NCBI RefSeq assembly: GCF_000264905.1
Contig: NW_006763131.1
Coordinates: 37,198 to 87,568, forward strand
Source of the DNA: Stereum hirsutum FP-91666 SS1
Lineage: Eukaryota > Basidiomycota > Agaricomycetes > Russulales > Stereaceae
DNA: 50,371 nt
Direction of reading: 5' to 3'
Shown here: positions 44,235 through 50,371 of the stretch, one piece after another
Numbering within the stretch: the first letter of the stretch is position 1
Layout of the letters: each line of letters starts with the position of its first letter
Translations under genes and position numbers: made by a program
Notes under the pieces: generated by a model
What the model saw: the letters and a program-made list of their open reading frames with translations, nothing else
What the model was told of the DNA's origin: nothing
The model's database searches: none

Positions 44235-47016
44235 CTAGACGATATACCGGAAATACGGTGAACGATCTGCTGCGTCGGCCCTGTTCATAGGACGCGTTAG
44301 TACTCCGCATACGTGGAGGGAGAGAACAAGGAACACCAACAGTTTCTTCTCGTCCCAATCCCTCGCGATCTCCTCTTGTGTGAGCGCGTCTCTTCGCTTG
44401 TTGATCCGTGTATACACAATCTTGAGCCAAATCGCGCAGACAATACCCATGACAGCGAGGCCGAGGGTGACACCTGGATAGACAACGTAACCTGAACGGC
44501 GGTTGGCAAGAAGGAGTGGGACTTTAAGGCATACCGTATCCAGTGTGATACCTCGGCGATTCACGAGTGAGATAGATGTTGGACGCAATGAGGCCGCTCA
44601 GGTTCCCGATACCCATGAGCATGCCCATCGAGATGACCTATTAGACGCAAGACACTCAGCGAGAGAAATAACGATAGAAGTGAAAAGCTTGAAGGAGGAT
44701 GATATACCTTCTTATACCCGATCACGTTATTCGCACACCACGAAATACTGCTAGGTACGGGACTGTATGACGCGAGGACAATCAAACTAGTACGCGTTGC
44801 AAGTTGAGAACCATCGATTAGTTGAGGCTTTATGAAGAACGGAATAACCGAAACAAAAAATACATACATAAGACCGAAGAGATTCACACCGACCAGACCG
44901 CTCTTGCCCGCGGTCGCAAGACATAAGACTACGCCGACGACAGCGACACAGAACGGAATCAAGATATGTAGCTATACAATCAAGTTAGATGATTATCGAT
45001 CATGCCATAACGCAAAGAAAGAGCAAAGAGAACTTACGAATCGACTCTGCCGCCGGTCACCGAGCCAGCTGTTGAAGTATGTGACGCCACATGCGGCGGC
45101 GTAGATCCTAGACGAGTAAAGCGTACGCGTGTTAACGCTATCAAAAAAAGAGACCAACTATGTCCCAGAAGTGCATACTTACGGAACCTGGATACCGTGA
45201 AAAAAGGTGAGTTAGTGGCTCAGATGGTGAAGGTAGAGGAGGGTCAGAGGGAGGGAAAAGAAAAGCACGTACGGGAACGAGGTAAGATTCGATAGTGGTG
45301 AACTTGAGTGATTTAAGGATGACGGGAAGAGTGACTAGATAGAAGATCGAGATATTAGCAACTCTATGGGAAGCTTTCTCATGTTAGCGAAGACGACGTA
45401 CATGAGATCGACACGCCTACGACATCAATATCCCAGCGGCATGGTCAGTATCTATGTGATGAACATAGAGAAAAGGGCGCACCGATGGCGCTATGCGTGA
45501 TAACTATACCCCGATGGATCCAAATCAAAAAGTCTTTTCAGCAACCAATCCAGAGAATAATTCAGGACGTACTCACAGACCCCAATCTGCGGAATCATCT
45601 GCCAGTCACTGAATGCCATCTTGACGTACTTCCAGTCGAAATGTTCCGCCGGAGGGATCACGCCCTGCGTAGTAGTCCAGGATAATCAGTCCTCTCGAAT
45701 GCCGGTTACCAGATTAATGGACAAGGAGTCGGTGAACGTACAGTGGTACTGTATCGCTGACGGAGTATGAGGAACCGACGTTCTTCGTCGGTGAGCCATT
45801 TACCGGAATGAGGTATGCTGTAGAAACACGTCAGTACAATGTAGCGGTATGGACAAGTACAGTGAACGAATTTAGCAGCTTACCTGTCTAAGACAATGAG
45901 CGGCCCCAAGAGACCAACAAGCACCGTAATCAAGCCCTCGATCAAGCTATCATGCACCAAGTCAAATGTCAACATTCACCGCTTGATTTTTTCTTCATAA
46001 ACTCACAAAATCCACCTCCACCCCTCCATCCCGGCCTTCCCATCCAGAAAGCTGATTCCGTACGCCAGTATGCCCGAGAACGCGCCGGCGATACTGGCAG
46101 AGCAGAAGAAGATGCTGACGCGGGAGGCTAACTCGGTGCGAGAGTACCAGGTCGAGAGTGTGTAGCCGGCAGCGGGGAACATTCCGGATTCGGTGATACC
46201 GAGGAAGATGCGGGCAACTTGAAAGCCATGGTAGGATTGGACTGTGAAGAAAAGAGGGGTATAGACGTTGGTCTCGATAGCGAGAAGAGAATGAAGGAGA
46301 TATGATATTTGAATGGAGGCGAGATGGAGGGACGCACTGAGCGAGGTAAGCGTCATAACGAGACCCCAAGAAAGCGTCATTGCTGAAATGTACCACTTCG
46401 GGCGGAACTTCTTGAGCGCGATTTGGGAGGGGATCTCGAAGACGATCTATGGTCCAGTTTAACTCATCAGCTCTCCGTGGCGGTGGATTTTGAGTGATAC
46501 TCCACCTACATAGAAGACGTAGAAACAGGAAAGAGCGGTGTTGTACTGCGCGTCGGTCATGGGGATGGTCGTGAGTAGACCAGCGACCTTTGCATTTCCA
46601 ACATCTGTGCAAAGGGAGGTCAATGAGAAACTATGGTTGTATCCAATAGGAAGAAAAAAATCAGAATAACAACTTACTTCCTCTGTCGAGGAACGAAAGC
46701 AGATAGAGCAGCGCAAAGACTGGGATGAGGCGAAGCTGTAAATTGATGTGGCGCGCCATGTTGGTCTCAGGTAATCAAGACGTCTCGATGAGTGGTGAAG
46801 ATACTCACATCCACTTTCCAAAGAAGTTTCCGGAGCACAGGGCCAGTATACTTCGCATTCAGAACCTGTACAGTCGAGTTAGAGATGTGACCAACAACGT
46901 CTCGCGATGCCGAAACCGACTTTAAAGTCCTCGAGCTCCTCCTCGTACATCGACGCTCCCTGGATGACGACAGACGTCTCTCCGTCATTCTTCTTCTCGT
47001 TGTCTGACTGCGACAT
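44235..47016 (-). CDS. MFS permease, allantoate permease (Dal5-like) family
   Basis: A many-exon minus-strand gene from MSQSDNEKKNDGETS (ATG 47016-47014) to FRYIV and TAG at 44235-44237. Readable segments in order: KLLWKVD, LQLIPVFALLYLLSFLDRG-type helix, NVGNAKVAGL, TDAQYNTALSCFYVFY, EIPSQIALKKFRPKWYISA, FLGITESGMFPAAGYTLSTW, SRVSIFFCSASIAGAFSGIL, GWRWIL, DEERRFLILRQR, FDWKYVKMAFSDWQM, then later helices with ATRTSLIVLASY and SISWCANNVIGYKK and a basic tail. The order NVGNAK..YN.AL..FYVFY...EIPS is typical of fungal anion:cation symporters that take up allantoate, vitamins or similar acids across the plasma membrane. The exact substrate is unknown. It converges on the sacsin-like gene, leaving 223 bp between stops. 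A decayed copy lies at 7935-9275. Confidence 0.86.
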
Positions 47017-47097
47017 TTCTAAGCAAGACCTAGCGACAGAAGCGACGTTGGACCGAACACGTCGCAGAAGAAGAGAGGGACGGGCTCTTGCCTTGCG

Positions 47098-47105
47098 CTT
47101 TATAT
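47098..47105 (-). promoter_or_regulatory. Putative TATA box of the MFS gene
   Basis: On the minus strand TATATAAA lies about 82-90 bp upstream of the permease ATG, a sensible distance for a core promoter. Confidence 0.5.
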
Positions 47106-47540
47106 AGGCCTGCAAATGTTGCGCGATAGCTCAAGTGCTCACGCTAGGTTATCGCTAGGCGCCCGCTCGTCTACGGTCTGCTATCATCGTCAAGTATATC
47201 TTCTCTGAGCAGAGCAGGATATCATGAAGCTCAAGTCGATACGAGCTCGGGTTCTTCGTTATCGTGGAATGAGTGAAGAAAGATCCGGCTGATGGGCCAC
47301 CGTTGTTCAATAACGGGTGGGCCTGCTACGGTGCCACTCCCGCCCGACTCGGAACCTTCCCGCTGATGTTCGAATTTCGTGAACTCACGGCTTTCTTCCC
47401 GACTTTCCTTGCATGGCTGCCTTCGTACTCTTCGAGGAGCTTGGATGCTATGATTGTATCTTCTTTGGATCGTTACTAATCTCACGGGCTCCTCTGGATA
47501 TCTCTTTGAAGAGTTCGAAAACACTGGACACGGAACTGTG
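47106..47540. promoter_or_regulatory. Bidirectional spacer between the permease and GST genes
   Basis: The two start codons face outward. A plus-strand open frame at 47273-47479 has no family features and ends before the GST ATG, so I treat it as non-coding. A short palindrome CCGTT-GTTCAAT-AACGG lies near 47302. Confidence 0.4.
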
Positions 47541-48852
47541 ATGACTCGTGAAACATTGACGCTCTACCAGCTGGGGTACAACGCGGAGACACCGATGTCG
47601 ATGGCCCCTCACGTCTGGAAGACACTGCTGCCGTTACGAAGACTAGGAGTCGAGTTCAAGCGCGAGCTTGTTACACTTACGCAACTTAGGGAGGAACTTC
47701 CGCAGAAGTTAGGGTATGAGAAAGTTACCCTGCCGGTGCGTGTATCAATCTCCAGCAGAAGGAGTTACACTCACGAATGAGTCGATTATATAGACCTTGT
47801 TGATAACGGCAGAGAATGGAAGTACGTCGACGGTCATGGACTCGTATCGCATTGCACAGTACGTGAGTCAACTTCCTGTCAATATATATCGCGAGTGTTG
47901 GAATTGACTGTTCGGCTGGCATCGTAGCTCGAGCAACGATTCGCAGCGTCAACGGTATCGCTGTTTGCACCAGCGTGTGACGGCCCACCAGAAGATGTGA
48001 TAGCCGGACGAAACTTTGCAAGGTTTATGGAAGAATTCGTAGGCCCAACCCATACATCTCATTTGTTTGTTAACTTGAGTTGACTTGAACGTTGCATAGG
48101 TCGACAAAGATCTTGCACATGAACTCCGACCGTGTGTTTTGCACACTGTATGCCCTTCGCTTTATGTTGATTATGGTATCTCCCTGATATCGTGTTACAC
48201 CCCTAGTCTTACGCCACATTCGCCACAGAAGGACCGATGCACGACCCTAAGAGCCGTGCCCACTTCCTGGCAAAATGTGGGCAGGATAAGATGGATGAGC
48301 TGACGGCTTGTAACTCAGACTTGGCCTGGAAGGAGGACCAGTATGCGAAAGCACGGAAACAGTGGGTCTCCATTGCATATATATTGCCCTTCCTCGCCGC
48401 TTCCGCCCTATAACCGTCTTCTCTACGACGTTCTCTTTTCATGGTGACGTCAGTGCGCTGACCATGTTTTGATCTTTATGGCAGAATGGGAATCATCAAT
48501 TCCATACTTAAAGAACGCTTCGAAGCTGGTATAGAGGACATCTTCCTCGCGGGCGCTAAACCTACCCATGTCGACTTCGTCATCTTCGCGTACGTTCCCT
48601 TCACAATCCCTCTATCCGTCTCTCCACTTCGCCTCAGCGTCTTTCTGTCCTCTGAAAACGCCAACTGAATCCTCCTTCTGCTGATAATCGAACAGGTTCT
48701 ACCCCTACTCTCTTACGAACTCCGATCTCGTCCGTAATACATGGCGGCACCCTTCACTTCCTTATATCGGAAAATGGCTGGATGCGATATTTGACAGCGG
48801 TTTGGTGAGAAGGGAGGAGCTTTGGCCGGAACCTGATGTCACACGAGAGTAG
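47541..48852 (+). CDS. Glutathione S-transferase
   Basis: Seven exons with fitting phases: 47541-47735, 47794-47862, 47928-48038, 48100-48175, 48229-48361, 48485-48589 and 48696-48852, giving 281 residues. The N-terminal thioredoxin-like domain starts TLTLYQLGYNAETPMSMAPH, with VTLP before the beta strand that binds glutathione and TVMDSYRIAQYLEQRF, in which Asp-Ser is the usual gamma-glutamyl contact. The C-terminal helical domain includes VIAGRNFARFMEEF, ILKERFEAGIEDIFLAGAKP and THVDFVIFAFYPY, where the Asp is the conserved N-capping residue of GST helices. It conjugates glutathione to electrophiles or acts in related thiol chemistry. The class is not certain; the SMAPHVWKT start resembles fungal etherase-like or Ure2-like GSTs. 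Confidence 0.88.
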
Positions 48853-49207
48853 GAACCTCCGGGTACATTCATCCTTCCGAAGGCTAAAGGTATGGTGTAC
48901 GAATCTGTACAGGTACCGGTTGTAGGCAGTGGGTTAAGTCGGAGGCGGCATCGGTGTTTTGGCCATGACGGTCCGATGCATCTGTATGGACAATTTTCTG
49001 TTACTTTTCAGGGAGGAATACACGGCCATGGAGCGCCCCGTTCTATCTTTTCGGACGGTATCTAATGAACCAATGGGTTCTACTCTTCCAAGTTTCCAAA
49101 ACAACATCGGTAACATTGAATAGGCTGTGATTGAGCTGCGAGTGCTACGTATTATTACAAACAATGAGATCTTCCCTTCGGCCGTCCTTTGGGCTCTTTC
49201 CTACCTC
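48853..49207. other. Spacer between the convergent GST and parvulin genes
   Basis: 355 bp between two stop codons. No gene or repeat recognised. Confidence 0.4.
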
Positions 49208-49756
49208 TCAACCCGTCCTCATGATGAGATGAACCCCGCTGTCTGAGCTTACCACCTCGCTAATCTGCCCCACCTGGAGAGCAAACGCAGCATCTTCGAA
49301 AGATTTCTGCATTTGTCCAGGCTTGAACCAGCCAAGATCTCCGCCGTGATCATGAGAGGAGTCATCGGAGTGAACACGAGCGAGGTCAGCGAACTTGGAA
49401 GCAGATCCGTTGATCTCATTGTTGTACGCTATGAGCAAAGCGATTGCCTTTTCCTTGGAGCGCGTGATATTAGGCTAACAAAGGATCGGACTCGTCATTC
49501 AGTCACAAATGAGTAGACCGCATTGGGACATTCGTACCTCCTTCCAACTCGAGGGCCTCCTACTGCCGCTGTGCTTCACGAGCAGATGGCTAGCACGAAT
49601 GCGTGACGGCCGCCCCCCGTCTCCACCTCCCAAATATTCAGCCGCTCCCGGAAGAGCATGAACCTGTTCCCGAGTAAGACTAGCTATGTACAGACCTGGC
49701 GGCTGCGTCGCAGCGAAGCGTGCAGCCACAGCGGAGGTGGCGTTCGTCACATATGA
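49208..49756 (-). CDS. Pin1/Ess1-type parvulin prolyl isomerase, N-terminus not found
   Basis: Two exons are clear: 49756-49538 and 49474-49208, joined in phase 0. They encode [19 protein letters not shown] with the phosphate-binding basic residues and active-site His, then [54 protein letters not shown] and [12 protein letters not shown]. The catalytic Cys of human Pin1 is Asp here (SDDSS for SDCSS), as in some other parvulins. The family isomerises phospho-Ser/Thr-Pro bonds. Upstream of the linker ([16 protein letters not shown]) the WW domain should appear, but only [14 protein letters not shown] is present, with no Trp, and no ATG lies in frame. An upstream exon starting before an acceptor at 49757 was not recognised. 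It may be truncated or a recent pseudogene. Confidence 0.75.
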
Positions 49757-49887
49757 CTAAGCGTGACTGAGCGCGAAGGCGACGCGCGTCGTGCTCTTGT
49801 CGCGTCGTGTCCTGCGAGCCAAACGACGAGATCCTCTACGCTATTCCTGGTGTTGTTGCACATCTTTCTCTTCTTCTTCTTCTTCCC

Positions 49888-50371
49888 ATGTCGAACGCGG
49901 ACTGGGGTACAGCCAAGAAGCCGAATGATCACTGTTGGCGGCTTATTCGGGAACTGGAGAAGCGAGAGAATGCAAAGGTCATCTATGGTCTCCGACCGGG
50001 TGAGGTGTGTACTGTTCGGTCCTAGCATTTTGTACTCTATCTTACATGATTGTTCCTCCAGAAATCATCTGGAGAGACTAAAATCACTGTCTGTCAACGT
50101 ATGGCTAAAGCTTTGTGGCCCAACTGTACCGATCTTGTCCGAGCTGGACAGCAGGTCAAGACGAAGTGCGAGAGGTACGCCATGCTCACCTTGCGCTATC
50201 CTCTCTCCCTCATTTTGTTGTGTGAAGCTTGGCAAAGGTTTATAGAGAGAAGTCGAAGGGTATTAAGGAAACTGGTGGAGGACTAGAAGGTCATGAGCAG
50301 GGCACAGAGGTCTTGATGGAGTTCTATGTCCCTGCTCATGGCCCTGATCATGACACCCCGGAGAAGTACAC
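49888..50371 (+). CDS. Hypothetical protein, possibly Myb/trihelix-like, partial at window edge
   Basis: Exons 49888-50004, 50062-50174 and 50228 to the edge, phases fitting. The readable ~115 residues are MSNADWGTAKKPNDHCWRL, then ERENAKVIYGLRPGE, TVCQRMAKALWP, QVKTKCERLAKVYREKSKGI and KETGGGLEGHEQ. The helical order, with a Lys/Arg-rich third helix followed by KETGGGL, recalls short Myb/SANT or trihelix-like DNA-binding modules common in basidiomycete transposon-related proteins. This is a resemblance only. It starts head-to-head with the parvulin gene and may have displaced that gene's first exon. Confidence 0.5.

Noticed and set aside
47273..47479. Plus-strand frame before the GST gene
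   Set aside because: No GST-like or other family sequence, and it ends before the clear GST start at 47541.
1..50371. CRISPR array, bacterial operon or prophage features
   Set aside because: The window is eukaryotic. The only regular repeats are a minisatellite and transposon-related repeats without spacer structure.

Overview
This looks like nuclear DNA of a filamentous basidiomycete, most likely an Agaricomycete. Protein genes are cut by many 50-60 nt GT-AG introns whose phases can be followed. There is a eukaryotic 18S rRNA fragment, an intron-bearing tRNA-Pro, a Zn2Cys6 transcription factor, sacsin-type and BTB domains, and a tyrosine-recombinase retrotransposon of the DIRS order.

Layout. 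1-4400 is a repeat island: a partial 18S gene on the minus strand, ~170 bp tandem repeats, a long palindromic MITE split by a solo LTR, an 18 bp minisatellite, a 610 bp hAT-like element with an 8 bp target duplication, and a 254 bp TA-flanked MITE. A tRNA-Pro(CGG) with a 33 nt intron follows at 4769. 5674-7734 (-) encodes a leucine-rich repeat protein. 7935-9275 is a decayed, internally deleted copy of the MFS permease gene found intact at 44235-47016. 9528-18461 carries three minus-strand genes: a Zn2Cys6 regulator, a coiled-coil protein and a 386-residue unknown.

18594-28135 is a flavin monooxygenase block: two tandem related FMO-like genes (-), then a divergently transcribed type I Baeyer-Villiger monooxygenase (+). 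At 28458 lies an RNase III-like gene that has lost part of the catalytic signature and gained a lysine-rich repeat tail. 30566-34630 is a DIRS-type retrotransposon with three apparently intact, overlapping reading frames (Gag-like, RT/RNase H, tyrosine recombinase). A small acidic orphan gene follows at 35028-35945 (-).

36325-44011 (+) is a 12-exon gene, 2351 residues by my model, with a degraded sacsin/Hsp90-type ATPase unit, a second well-kept one, and a C-terminal BTB/POZ domain. It converges on the MFS permease (44235-47016, -), whose promoter faces a glutathione S-transferase gene (47541-48852, +). The right edge has a Pin1-type prolyl isomerase without a recognisable WW domain (-), head-to-head with a gene that runs off the window.

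Functionally, the three monooxygenases, the permease, the GST and the Zn2Cys6 regulator would fit an oxidative or xenobiotic metabolism neighbourhood. That is inference from adjacency. Exon models with coordinates were built by hand from splice signals and phase; for several genes only the span is given.
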